Below, in pieces: positions 1 through 7,312 of a DNA stretch of 36,267 nucleotides (positions within the stretch are counted from its first letter, which is position 1; each line of letters begins with the position of its first letter). The notes beneath the pieces were generated by a model that worked only from the letters and a program-made list of their open reading frames with translations, was not told the origin of the DNA and ran no database searches. The position numbers were made by a program, and so were the translations under genes. The DNA lies in assembly GCA_013043965.1 (NCBI GenBank), contig JABEVF010000123.1, positions 1 through 36,267 on the forward strand, given 5' to 3'. The DNA comes from Gallionella sp. (GTDB lineage Bacteria; Pseudomonadota; Gammaproteobacteria; Burkholderiales; Gallionellaceae).

Positions 1-13
1 CGACGAATTCCAT
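1..13 (-). CDS. start of next tail gene (partial)
   Basis: An ATG at 13 reading leftwards (M-E-F-V) is preceded by GGAG at a good distance, just after the stop of the tail tube gene. Only four codons are in the window. In contractile-tail phages the gene after the tube is usually the tail assembly chaperone, but nothing here proves this. Confidence 0.5.
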
Positions 14-14
14 A

Positions 15-383
15 TTAAATCTCCTCGACGGATGGGCCTTCCCACTTGACTTCAAAAGTGGCTTCGGCGGTTTTAACTTCCTGCGATTCGACTGTCCACA
101 TATTGCGGCCGACGACGGTCTTGCCATTGGCCAGCTCCAGCGTCACGGTGTTGTTGGTCATGGCATTAAATGCCGCAACGGAGAGCCCACCCGCGTCGCG
201 CAATGTGGCGGAAATCATGCCGGGGATAGGTTTCTCGGAATAGCCGTGCACTCTGTCCTGCCCTGTCAAAGATTCGCGTTCGACGCGCGAGACTTTGTAG
301 GTCGCATCGGCGGACAGCATATAACTCACGCCGTCGACGGAGATATACGCGATCCCCGCGAGACGATTGGTGGTATCGCTCAT
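15..383 (-). CDS. phage tail tube protein (Mu gpM-like)
   Basis: Small 122-residue protein expected to polymerise as the inner tube of a contractile tail. It is rich in beta-strand patterns (ISVDGVSYML near residues 14-23, VTLELANGKTVVGRN near 80-94, ATFEVKWEG near 108-116), the alternating pattern typical of gpM/tube proteins that pack six per ring. It follows the tail sheath gene directly on the same strand, which is the canonical sheath-tube order, and its length fits the Mu-type family (about 115-125 residues). A terminator-like hairpin lies between sheath and tube, so the tube may be expressed at its own level. The call rests on position, length and fold pattern rather than on one diagnostic motif. 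Confidence 0.8.
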   Translation of the reverse strand: MSDTTNRLAGIAYISVDGVSYMLSADATYKVSRVERESLTGQDRVHGYSEKPIPGMISATLRDAGGLSVAAFNAMTNNTVTLELANGKTVVGRNMWTVESQEVKTAEATFEVKWEGPSVEEI

Positions 384-398
384 AATTTATTCCTCATG

Positions 399-424
399 AA
401 AAAAGCCAGCCTGGAAAGGCTGGC
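399..424 (-). terminator. hairpin terminator between sheath and tube
   Basis: On the minus strand a 7-bp GC-rich stem (gccagcc/ggctggc, plus-strand 405-411 with 418-424) with a 6-nt loop is followed by a run of six T (plus-strand A tract 399-404). It has the form of a rho-independent terminator and lies just after the sheath stop. Confidence 0.7.
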
Positions 425-431
425 CGGGTTG

Positions 432-1946
432 TTAAAACAGGCGGAACTGCATCAGCAACGCAAAGATGTTGAGCTGGTCGATCAGGATGCCGGGATAGAG
501 CACATCCACCCGATTCGGGTTGACCGCATTTTGCTGCACGATCAATCCGGCTTTGAACACATCACCGTTTTGCACCTCACCCGCATATTCCATCGTGCGG
601 TATTGCGCGATCAGGTCGGCACGGATCATGTTTGGCGTAACGATGCCGGAACCTTGGGCGAAGCGCGTGCCGTTGGCAGCCAGCTTGACGCGCGAATATT
701 TGCTGGTGACGACGGTTTTCAACGCGCGCAACACATAAGCCAGGTTGAACAGCGTCTCCACTTGCAGATAACTGTTGTCGGCATTGCCGAATGCGTTTTT
801 CTGGTAGGTGGTGATCAGATTTTCGATGGCGACGGTACCGTCATCGGCCACGGTGAAGGTGGATATGCCGGTCCAGAGCAAGGTGTTGCGATCGGTGAGC
901 TGGAAGCGCGACTGCAGAGGCGGAGCCAGAACACCCGCGATGGTGAGGGTATGCAACGGCATGGCCGGATCGGCGCGCAGGCTGGGGGCGGCGGCACCGG
1001 TCAGCGCGGCGGCCCACACCCAGTTTGGTGTAGGGCTATCGTTGAACCCGAGCATGGTCGTGTGCTGGTTGTTCAGACCTGAGCCCAGGGTTTGCAACGT
1101 GCCCAGCGTGCCGCGTGCCGAGCTGAAGGCATGGCCGTAAAGCTGATTTGCCCAGCTCCAGCGGCCTGTGGTATCGGCCAGCAATGTTGCGATCGCGGCG
1201 AGGCTGGTCGCATCGGTATACGGCAATACGATGAAGTCGAAGGCCTGGCTGCCCAGATTGGAAAGCGCGGTGGTAAGGCTGGGGGCGGTCGCCCCGCTCG
1301 CCATCGCGGTGATGGTATAGGCCAACCCGACCGGCAACGCTTCGCCGCCGCGAGTGCCGAGATAATTCACACGCAGATCGATGTCGTTACCTGCAGGGCC
1401 TTTATTCAGGGCCGTGAAATTGACTTTGGAAAGCGTTACGCCATCGACAAGCGCGGTCACAGGCAAACTTGGCGTTGCATTCACGGTCGCGGCCAGCGCG
1501 GTTGCGAGCTGGGCGGCCGTCATCGTGGACAATACGGTTTGGGATATTTTCACGCCGGCGATATAGAGCGACAACACGCCGCTTGCGGTAGGGGGGGCCG
1601 TGAAATTGATGCTACCCGTTGCGGCAACGGCGGCCGGATCGTCCGCCAAGGGCAGATACCACACCTCGCCGAAGTTATCGTTCAGCCGGTAAGCGTTGGT
1701 CATCAGATGCAACATGGATCCGGGGCCGCCTTGAATCGCCGCATCGCTGCCGCCCTGCGAGATGATGGGCACATTGGGCGCGGCCTGCCCGGCGGGAATA
1801 CTGTTGGGCAGACCCGCGCCATTGATCTGGCCGATGATCAGGGCGCGCTGGTTGTTTTGCGATGTGTTCGCCTGAGAATTATCGAGCTCCGCATAGAACA
1901 GCGGCACGCGAAGATTGGCGGGAATTTGCTTGAAAGGAACGGACAT
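432..1946 (-). CDS. phage tail sheath protein (Mu gpL-like)
   Basis: 504-residue contractile tail sheath subunit. The N-terminus (SVPFKQIPANLRVPLFYAE) has the FxxIPxxxRVPLFYxE pattern typical of Mu-type sheath proteins, and a GNDIDLRVNY segment in the middle matches the variable beta domain seen in this family. The C-terminal part (ILIDQLNIFALLMQFRLF) is the usual end that reaches round the neighbouring subunit. It contracts to drive the tube through the host envelope. Neighbours are DUF2635 upstream and the tube downstream, as in Mu-like tails. The ATG at 1946 is close to the expected N-terminus; terminator hairpins flank the gene on both sides. Confidence 0.92.
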   Translation of the reverse strand: MSVPFKQIPANLRVPLFYAELDNSQANTSQNNQRALIIGQINGAGLPNSIPAGQAAPNVPIISQGGSDAAIQGGPGSMLHLMTNAYRLNDNFGEVWYLPLADDPAAVAATGSINFTAPPTASGVLSLYIAGVKISQTVLSTMTAAQLATALAATVNATPSLPVTALVDGVTLSKVNFTALNKGPAGNDIDLRVNYLGTRGGEALPVGLAYTITAMASGATAPSLTTALSNLGSQAFDFIVLPYTDATSLAAIATLLADTTGRWSWANQLYGHAFSSARGTLGTLQTLGSGLNNQHTTMLGFNDSPTPNWVWAAALTGAAAPSLRADPAMPLHTLTIAGVLAPPLQSRFQLTDRNTLLWTGISTFTVADDGTVAIENLITTYQKNAFGNADNSYLQVETLFNLAYVLRALKTVVTSKYSRVKLAANGTRFAQGSGIVTPNMIRADLIAQYRTMEYAGEVQNGDVFKAGLIVQQNAVNPNRVDVLYPGILIDQLNIFALLMQFRLF

Positions 1947-1971
1947 TTTTTATCTCCGGATTGCGCCCAAT

Positions 1972-1997
1972 AAAAAACCCGCCGAAGCGGGTTTTTT
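1972..1997. terminator. bidirectional hairpin terminator upstream of sheath
   Basis: A perfect 6-bp stem acccgc/gcgggt with a 4-nt loop (CGAA on plus, TTCG on minus) is flanked by A and T tracts on both sides, so it can act in both directions. It lies between DUF2635 and the sheath gene inside the late operon. Confidence 0.75.
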
Positions 1998-2016
1998 GGA
2001 AGCGGTTAATGGTGGA

Positions 2017-2229
2017 TCAATCGGTTGTATCGTCGCTTTTTGCTGCAAAAGAGCGAATTGATTGAGACGGCGGAACAGCTGGTTGTGGTGCATCCGCTTT
2101 GACGACATCGCCAGCCAGCCAGAGGCGATGCCAATAGTCTGAATCGGGCACTTCCCTGCCCTCTGCGGGCAAGAAACCATTCAAATCAGGATCGACGATC
2201 CTGAGTCCATCCGCAGGTTTGACAAACAT
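2017..2229 (-). CDS. DUF2635 tail protein (Mu gp38-like)
   Basis: 70-residue protein starting MFVKPADGLRIVDP and continuing FLPAEGREVPDSDYWHRLW, which matches the compact DUF2635 family of Mu-type tails (KPAxGLxVRDP...LPxEGxxVPxxxYWxRRL). The family is always found immediately before the sheath gene, as here. Its exact role in tail assembly is not established. The tail beyond residue 45 is low in conserved features. Confidence 0.85.
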   Translation of the reverse strand: MFVKPADGLRIVDPDLNGFLPAEGREVPDSDYWHRLWLAGDVVKADAPQPAVPPSQSIRSFAAKSDDTTD

Positions 2230-2238
2230 GGTTTTCTC

Positions 2239-2907
2239 CTATTGTGGCAACGTGATAGAAAGGCCGCCTTCGTTGCGGCCATCCGGCCCGCTGGTGCGCG
2301 GCGCGGGCAATACAGAAGCGGGGAACGGCGGATTGGCATACGTGCCATTCGCATCGAATGGTTGAATCAGGTCCACATTTATTTCGACATCGGTAAGCCC
2401 CGTCGTTGCGGGCTGAACCACCGGCCATTGGCTCAAGACAGGCAAAGGTGCTGCCGGATCAAACGCTTCGAACATTTCGAAGACGATAGACATTTTCACA
2501 CCGCCCAGATGCCGCCTGCCATCGGCCGTGATTTCGATTTCAGAATCTACCGAAGCGATCTGCTGGATCATCGATATCACGTTGTAATCTGTGAAGAGCG
2601 CGTTCTCGATGTTGTAAACAAGTGCCTCGATATTGTCCTGAGCTGTGGATGAATCAACTGCCTCCACACGAGCCTCGATCTCCAGCGTGATTGTCGTCGT
2701 GAATTCCGGCATGCCTTTGTTGACCGAATCCTTGCGATCGCGACTGTTGCGCAGCAATACCGCAGGCATCGCTTCCGGCGGTGTGCTCCAGTCGCCGGGC
2801 GAATCTACGGTGACTATTCCCGCTGCTGTTTTGATGCCATTGATGGCCGCCAATGCCGCCAGCCTGAGCTGACGGCGAGCGAGCATCGGTTGCAATGGTG
2901 CGGTCAT
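2239..2907 (-). CDS. probable tail terminator / Gp37-type protein
   Basis: 222-residue protein lying between the head-tail joiner and DUF2635, the place usually held by the tail completion/terminator gene in phages with a lambda-type head and Mu-type tail. N-terminal residues form helices (RRQLRLAALAAINGIK) followed by beta segments with a TTITLEIEARV strand and an embedded helix (AQDNIEALVYNIENAL). That alpha/beta layout resembles lambda gpU-like proteins, which cap the tube and join it to the head. I see no unique motif, so function is inferred mainly from order. The C-terminal 60 residues are proline-rich and look extended. Confidence 0.55.
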   Translation of the reverse strand: MTAPLQPMLARRQLRLAALAAINGIKTAAGIVTVDSPGDWSTPPEAMPAVLLRNSRDRKDSVNKGMPEFTTTITLEIEARVEAVDSSTAQDNIEALVYNIENALFTDYNVISMIQQIASVDSEIEITADGRRHLGGVKMSIVFEMFEAFDPAAPLPVLSQWPVVQPATTGLTDVEINVDLIQPFDANGTYANPPFPASVLPAPRTSGPDGRNEGGLSITLPQ

Positions 2908-2908
2908 G

Positions 2909-3229
2909 TTATGGGCTCAGATAATTCAGTTTCAGCAAAATAGAGCCGTGACTGTCCGGTTCCGGCTTCTTGACGACATAGGTTGCACCGGTGCGCAGAA
3001 TGGTCAGATGGTCACCCTGTTTTGGCGGCTGCAGACAATCTGCCGTCCTCACCCCAAGCACCGGAGTGACGCTCATAACTGCCGTGCCGCCCGACAGATC
3101 GACCTCCTGATAGGCTTCGTCAAAGATGCCATTGAGCGCGAATACTGCACCCACTTTTGGTGCATAGCTCACCGGCTCGCCAAAAACGCCAACCGTGGGC
3201 CCAATAACATTTTTATCCCAGTCGATCAC
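2909..3229 (-). CDS. head-tail joining protein (lambda gpFII-like)
   Basis: 106-residue protein with the start IDWDKNVIGPTVGVFGEPV and internal GIFDEAYQEVDL...TPVLGVRTAD, which fits the lambda FII attachment family (Phage_attach): a conserved WD near the N-terminus, FGEPVxYxP, G(V/I)FDxAY, and PVLGVR. gpFII sits under the portal and makes the head competent to accept a tail. Length is close to the family norm of about 117. It overlaps the previous gene by a few bases, consistent with co-translation. Confidence 0.8.
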   Translation of the reverse strand: MIDWDKNVIGPTVGVFGEPVSYAPKVGAVFALNGIFDEAYQEVDLSGGTAVMSVTPVLGVRTADCLQPPKQGDHLTILRTGATYVVKKPEPDSHGSILLKLNYLSP

Positions 3230-3459
3230 GCGGCAACTTTGACCATGGGGCCACCATCGGGCGTGAAGGTAGGGCCGTTGGATTTTTCTGGCGGTTTGAC
3301 CGCCGGATCGACCAAGTGCCCGGATGCACGGAGCTGCTTGACATCGGCGGCGGCCAGGGAAACTTCCTCTCCGGGCCCGAAGACCCCATCTCCGTCATCC
3401 ACCGTGTGACCGTCGGCAACGACGGCCTTGACTTTTGGCTTGATATCCTCGTTTGCCAT
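3226..3459 (-). CDS. small head-region protein (gpFI position)
   Basis: 77-residue protein; the ATG at 3459 lies just after the capsid stop, and a longer reading from 3486 would run into the capsid gene. The central GPGEEVSLAAADVKQLRASGHLVD is a short helix-turn pattern seen in small proteins encoded after the major capsid gene in many phages. In lambda this slot belongs to gpFI, which helps DNA packaging, but sequence similarity to gpFI is not apparent. Proline-rich C-terminus. Confidence 0.6.
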   Translation of the reverse strand: MANEDIKPKVKAVVADGHTVDDGDGVFGPGEEVSLAAADVKQLRASGHLVDPAVKPPEKSNGPTFTPDGGPMVKVAA

Positions 3460-3461
3460 GA

Positions 3462-4628
3462 TCAGATCACAGTCGCGGCCAGACACGCATTGACGCGGCT
3501 GGGGATGATGATAGGCGAGGATTGCATCATGATGAAGCGCTGGGCGGGATCATTCTCTACCCAGGTCTTAGGCGCATAAGGCATCGAGGTGTAATTAAAT
3601 GCCGGATCGAGAATCGAGCCGAAGCTGCGCGTACCCATCAGATCAGGGCCGCACATGATGACGGTGCCGTCGGGCAGCATCGGCTGTTCGATGTTGTTGT
3701 CGTCGACATACCAGTCGTTGTATAGCCACAGGTCGTACTGGCCCCAGCGGCCTTTGTATACCGCACCACGGGTGATTTGCGCGCCGGGGTTGATGGCGTT
3801 ACCGCTGTACGGGTTCAGGGCCGGATAGATGATGGCATTCAGCAGTTTCTTTTCGGGATCGCTCAAGAAGGCATTCCATGCGCCAACGGTAAACACGATG
3901 TCGGTAACCACGCCGCCAGATTTCTTGAGGATATTCTGTTGCCAGCTTTCGATATTGGCCGTCGGCGTGCCGGTAGTCGTGTTCCACTTGGCTGCGCCAG
4001 TCAGTCCTACCGTCAACGAAGCGTCTCGGCCGAAATCTACCACCACGGTCGGGAAGCCCTCGCCGGTGATCGTGACGGAACCGCCGATCAATGCCTGAGC
4101 AGCCATCCATTCGAGGCGGCGATCGAGCATGTCGATCTGGTCCGCCATTTCGAATTCGAGGTTGGCCATTTCGCGTTCTTGGCCGGTCATGTCACCGCCG
4201 ATGCGCTCGCCTATCATGCGGCGTACCGGTTTGCGCAAATCGGGAGCACGCTTGTCTTTGATATACGCGGGCTTGAATGTGTTGGTCTGTATGCGGCGTT
4301 GTTCGACCAGCTTGCCTTCGACCAGCGGTGAGACGAAGGGCGACATACGACGCTTTCCGACATCGACATCAATGGACACATATTCCGTATCGCTCGTGAC
4401 TATATTGGGAAAGAATTTGTCGAGCAGGAACTTTTGTGCGCGCTTCAAGTTGGGCACCGTCTGGATCAATACGTTGGTGTCGAAGATAAAACCGTTGGCC
4501 GTGATGCCGAGAAAGGCGACACTCAGGTCGGTATGCTGAACCGGAGCCAGATAGTGACTGCCGATAACGGCCAAGATCACCGCAAACACCACCATGGCGA
4601 CGCGGAACAAACTGGATTTCAATTTCAT
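3462..4628 (-). CDS. major capsid protein (lambda gpE family)
   Basis: 388 residues from the ATG at 4628, which follows AAAGGA at good spacing; a longer frame to 4988 lacks support. The body fits the gpE/Phage_cap_E family: FDTNVLIQTVPNLKRAQKFLLDKFF near residues 48-72, DVGKRRMSPFVSPLVEG, the KPAYIKDKRAPD segment, and the late GTRSFGSILDPAFNYTSMPYAPKTW. It forms the icosahedral shell with HK97 fold. Neighbours (decoration gene upstream, joiner downstream) agree. Odd: the first 30 residues contain an uninterrupted hydrophobic stretch (MVVFAVILAVIG) preceded by lysines and arginine, looking like a signal or membrane anchor, which gpE itself does not have. Confidence 0.88.
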   Translation of the reverse strand: MKLKSSLFRVAMVVFAVILAVIGSHYLAPVQHTDLSVAFLGITANGFIFDTNVLIQTVPNLKRAQKFLLDKFFPNIVTSDTEYVSIDVDVGKRRMSPFVSPLVEGKLVEQRRIQTNTFKPAYIKDKRAPDLRKPVRRMIGERIGGDMTGQEREMANLEFEMADQIDMLDRRLEWMAAQALIGGSVTITGEGFPTVVVDFGRDASLTVGLTGAAKWNTTTGTPTANIESWQQNILKKSGGVVTDIVFTVGAWNAFLSDPEKKLLNAIIYPALNPYSGNAINPGAQITRGAVYKGRWGQYDLWLYNDWYVDDNNIEQPMLPDGTVIMCGPDLMGTRSFGSILDPAFNYTSMPYAPKTWVENDPAQRFIMMQSSPIIIPSRVNACLAATVI

Positions 4629-4653
4629 GATTTTTTCCTTTTGTTGAGAACAA

Positions 4654-4678
4654 TAAAAAAGCCAACCCAGGGGCTGGC
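4654..4678 (-). terminator. hairpin terminator between decoration and capsid genes
   Basis: On the minus strand the stem gccagcc/ggttggc (one G-T pair) with a 4-nt loop runs directly into six T. It lies between the decoration gene stop and the capsid ribosome binding site. Confidence 0.7.
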
Positions 4679-4702
4679 TTAATGGATGAGCGAGCGAGTT
4701 GT

Positions 4703-5716
4703 TTAGCCGGGATCGGTGGCGCTGACGGAAGACTTGATGAAAATGCCCAGCGGGCGCAGCGCGGCCTTGATGGAGGCGAGCGTCATACCGGCACCGAGCG
4801 TCAGCGCGTTGAAGTTGAATTCGCCCATGATGTAGCTCGCGGTGGCAACATTGCCAGCCGAGGCATCGGCGTAGTCTGCCAGGATCGCGACCGGATTCTG
4901 GCTGCCATCCACCGCGTTGCTGGCGGCCAGCTTGTAATAGCCGGAGCCCGAAGCGGCAGCGATCGCGAATGTATCGCCAGCCGCGCAAGCCACGCCGCCT
5001 GCGGTGATCAGGAAGCTGATTTCAGCATTGGTGAATTGGATGCCGAAAGTTGCCACGCCCAGATCGTTACCCGACGGATCGAATACGTTGGCCGTTGTTG
5101 CGGTAGCACAGACTGCGGTGTAGTTGCCGGGTTTGATCTGCGCGCCTGCGGACAGCGTGCCGACGGTGGCATTGCCGGTATTGGCCGTGCCGCCTGTCAG
5201 GGTTGCAGCGGAAACGGTGAAGGCCACCGCGTCCGACGTGGCCAGGGTCAGCGCGTTGCCGACGGTACCGATAGCCGCCGCCGTCAAAGTGAGGGTCGAG
5301 CTGTTCAGCGAATAAGTGAACAGGATCAGGTTGGCATCGGACGAACCCAACAGGAAGGCCAGCAGATTCTGCGCAGTCTGAGCCGTGGTGAGACCGATGA
5401 CGACCTGGTTACCGACCGGATTGGCCACCACAAATGTGATGACGGTGCCGTTAAGCGTCAACGTATCGCCCGCCAGCGGCAGCGCGCCGACGGCAATGCT
5501 GCCACTGGCGAATGTCTTGCCGGTGCTGGCTGCTATTGCGCCAAAGGCAACCCTGCCCAGCACAGATCCACGTTGCAGAGCCGCGCCTCCGGTCAGCATG
5601 ATGGAATCGCTGACCAGTTTGAGATTGCCGGCAATAAGCTGATCCGGAATATAGGCATCGGCTGCGATGCCTGGTATTTGGGGGTTATCCCCAATATTAT
5701 TGACTGCGAGTGGCAT
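4703..5716 (-). CDS. head decoration protein with inserted beta domains
   Basis: 337-residue protein in the gpD position. The N-terminus (DAYIPDQLIAG then VSDSIMLTGGAALQRGSVLG) and C-terminus (PVAILADYADAS...YIMGEFNFNALTLG) match the head decoration family, which binds three-fold sites on the expanded capsid and stabilises it. Lambda gpD is only about 110 residues; here about 200 extra residues (roughly 65-265) form two Thr/Ala/Gly-rich beta domains with repeated GDTxTxNG/GDTF motifs. Such inserts would project outward from the head. The ATG at 5716 has AGGAG upstream. A terminator separates it from the capsid gene. Confidence 0.82.
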   Translation of the reverse strand: MPLAVNNIGDNPQIPGIAADAYIPDQLIAGNLKLVSDSIMLTGGAALQRGSVLGRVAFGAIAASTGKTFASGSIAVGALPLAGDTLTLNGTVITFVVANPVGNQVVIGLTTAQTAQNLLAFLLGSSDANLILFTYSLNSSTLTLTAAAIGTVGNALTLATSDAVAFTVSAATLTGGTANTGNATVGTLSAGAQIKPGNYTAVCATATTANVFDPSGNDLGVATFGIQFTNAEISFLITAGGVACAAGDTFAIAAASGSGYYKLAASNAVDGSQNPVAILADYADASAGNVATASYIMGEFNFNALTLGAGMTLASIKAALRPLGIFIKSSVSATDPG

Positions 5717-5752
5717 GGGTAGGTCTCCTTAGTTGTGGTGGTTGGGTAAAGA

Positions 5753-6397
5753 CTATTTGCTATCGCCGCGAGCTTTGGCAGCTGCGGCGATAATTTGCTG
5801 GGCGATGCTTGCGGCGCTCCCAGCGGCGGGTGCCGAGGCATTATCAGAACCGACGATGGGCAGCTTGATGCTTGTCATGCGCGAGGCCAACGCGCTGCCT
5901 TTGGATGCTCCGCCTGCCGCAACCGAATTGAGCAGGCCGACGGCTTCTTTGCGCGACATGGTGGTGTTGAACGCCAGATGCGCTGCCACGTCGGGGCGAG
6001 CGGCGGCGGCACTAGACGCGAAGATGGCAGAACACCGGGCGCGCTCGCGACTACGGGCTGCTGCAGCTGTTCCTTTGCCCTTCATTTCTTCATCGGTATC
6101 GTCGGCCTCGGCATCGTCCCCCTCTTCTTCCATCTTTTTCATGCGCTTGGCGTAGTCTTCATCGGACTCGTCGGGACGCTGTTTCTTTTCGTCATCATCA
6201 TCCTGCGAATCGTCGTCGGCCTTAGCTTTGGCGGATTTTTTCTGATCATCCTCCTCCAGTTTTTTCATGCGCTTGGCATAGTCCTCATCGGATTCATCTG
6301 CCCCTTGTTTCTTTTCGTCGTCGGTCTGGTCTTCGGCAACAACACGACCGATGCCCAACAGATGGGCGAACGATGCCGTAAGGCTTTTTTTAGCCAT
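5753..6397 (-). CDS. capsid assembly/scaffold-like protein with acidic repeats
   Basis: 214-residue, highly charged protein between the protease and decoration genes, where lambda encodes its scaffold (Nu3, made from the end of gene C). Residues about 25-100 contain two near-identical units (ESDEDYAKRMKKLEE and ESDEDYAKRMKKMEE) separated by Asp-rich linkers, predicted coiled coil or disordered. The C-terminal half is Ala/Ser-rich with a helical end (SIAQQIIAAAAKARGDSK). Scaffold proteins typically have acidic, helical, repeat-rich sequences that are removed before packaging; the adjacent S49 protease is the likely processor. ATG at 6397 is preceded by AAGGAG. Confidence 0.6.
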   Translation of the reverse strand: MAKKSLTASFAHLLGIGRVVAEDQTDDEKKQGADESDEDYAKRMKKLEEDDQKKSAKAKADDDSQDDDDEKKQRPDESDEDYAKRMKKMEEEGDDAEADDTDEEMKGKGTAAAARSRERARCSAIFASSAAAARPDVAAHLAFNTTMSRKEAVGLLNSVAAGGASKGSALASRMTSIKLPIVGSDNASAPAAGSAASIAQQIIAAAAKARGDSK

Positions 6398-6433
6398 GTT
6401 TGATACTCCTTATAAAAGTTGATTCGGGAAAAA

Positions 6434-7312
6434 CTAACTCAGGGTTTCCAACAATGCCCGGAATGCGGCATCAGGTGACATCACCGCATCGGCGAGGCCG
6501 AGTTTGACACCCGCATCGCCAAGGTAGGTTGCGGCTTGCGTATCGCGGATCGCTTGTTCCGCCATATTCCGGTTGCGCGCGGCAGTAACCACGAACAATT
6601 CGCCCATCACGTCCATGTCGCTCTGGAAGCGTTTCAGCGCTTCGGGCGAAAGCGGGATCTCGGGATGTCCGTCAGCCTTGCGCTCACCGTAGGTGATGAA
6701 GGTGACTTTCAACCCGGCATCGGTCAGCGCTTTAGACCAATCTACATGCATGCAGATGACGCCGATGCTGCCCACACCACCGGTGCGCGGTACGATGATA
6801 CGATCTGCGGCGCTGGCGAGGGCATAGCCTGCCGAATATGCCGATTCGCTCAGGATGCTCCAGATCGGTTTGTTCCCGCGCGACTGATAGATCGCATCGA
6901 CCAGGTCGAAGCATCCGGCAACTTCACCGCCGGGCGAGTCGATATCGAACATGATGGCCTTAACTTCCGGATCGGTGAGAGCCATGAGGAAGTTTTGGCG
7001 GATGCCGTCATAACCTGTCATGCCGGAGAATGGGCGGAGAGTGCCGAGTTTTTGCACCAGGGTGCCGCAGATCGGAATGATCGCCACGCCGTTGACAATG
7101 TCGTAGCCGCCGCGCGGGTTGTTCGCGTCGCGATCATAGCTGCCCATGTCATCATCCATCAGCGCCGACGGGTTCATGCTTTCTCCAGTGGCACGCACGA
7201 TATGCGTGATGCCGAGACGTTCGGCCAATGCGGCCATCACGACTTCTGCTTTGCGCGGATGGATGGCGAGCGGTACGTTAAACAGGCGCTGGCTCAGATG
7301 TGCGAATGACAT
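6434..7312 (-). CDS. S49 family head maturation protease (lambda gpC-like)
   Basis: 292 residues from the ATG at 7312, which overlaps the portal stop as TAATG; the upstream extension is out of the portal frame and unconvincing. Motifs of SppA/S49 serine proteases: FDIDSPGGEVAG near 123-133, the nucleophile Ser160 in SAYSAGYALASAAD, and GGVGSIGV near 178-185. The general-base lysine is likely Lys212 in GERKADGH. In lambda-type phages this enzyme clips portal, capsid or scaffold during head assembly. Here the scaffold is a separate downstream gene rather than a C-terminal part of the protease. Confidence 0.9.
   Translation of the reverse strand: MSFAHLSQRLFNVPLAIHPRKAEVVMAALAERLGITHIVRATGESMNPSALMDDDMGSYDRDANNPRGGYDIVNGVAIIPICGTLVQKLGTLRPFSGMTGYDGIRQNFLMALTDPEVKAIMFDIDSPGGEVAGCFDLVDAIYQSRGNKPIWSILSESAYSAGYALASAADRIIVPRTGGVGSIGVICMHVDWSKALTDAGLKVTFITYGERKADGHPEIPLSPEALKRFQSDMDVMGELFVVTAARNRNMAEQAIRDTQAATYLGDAGVKLGLADAVMSPDAAFRALLETLS

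Noticed and set aside
246-1082. Long plus-strand frames across the late region (also 1092-1973, 4682-5722, 6536-7309, 7300-8364)
   Set aside because: They lie opposite well-identified structural genes, have biased composition (Arg, Gly, His rich) and no ribosome sites. They are antisense shadows.
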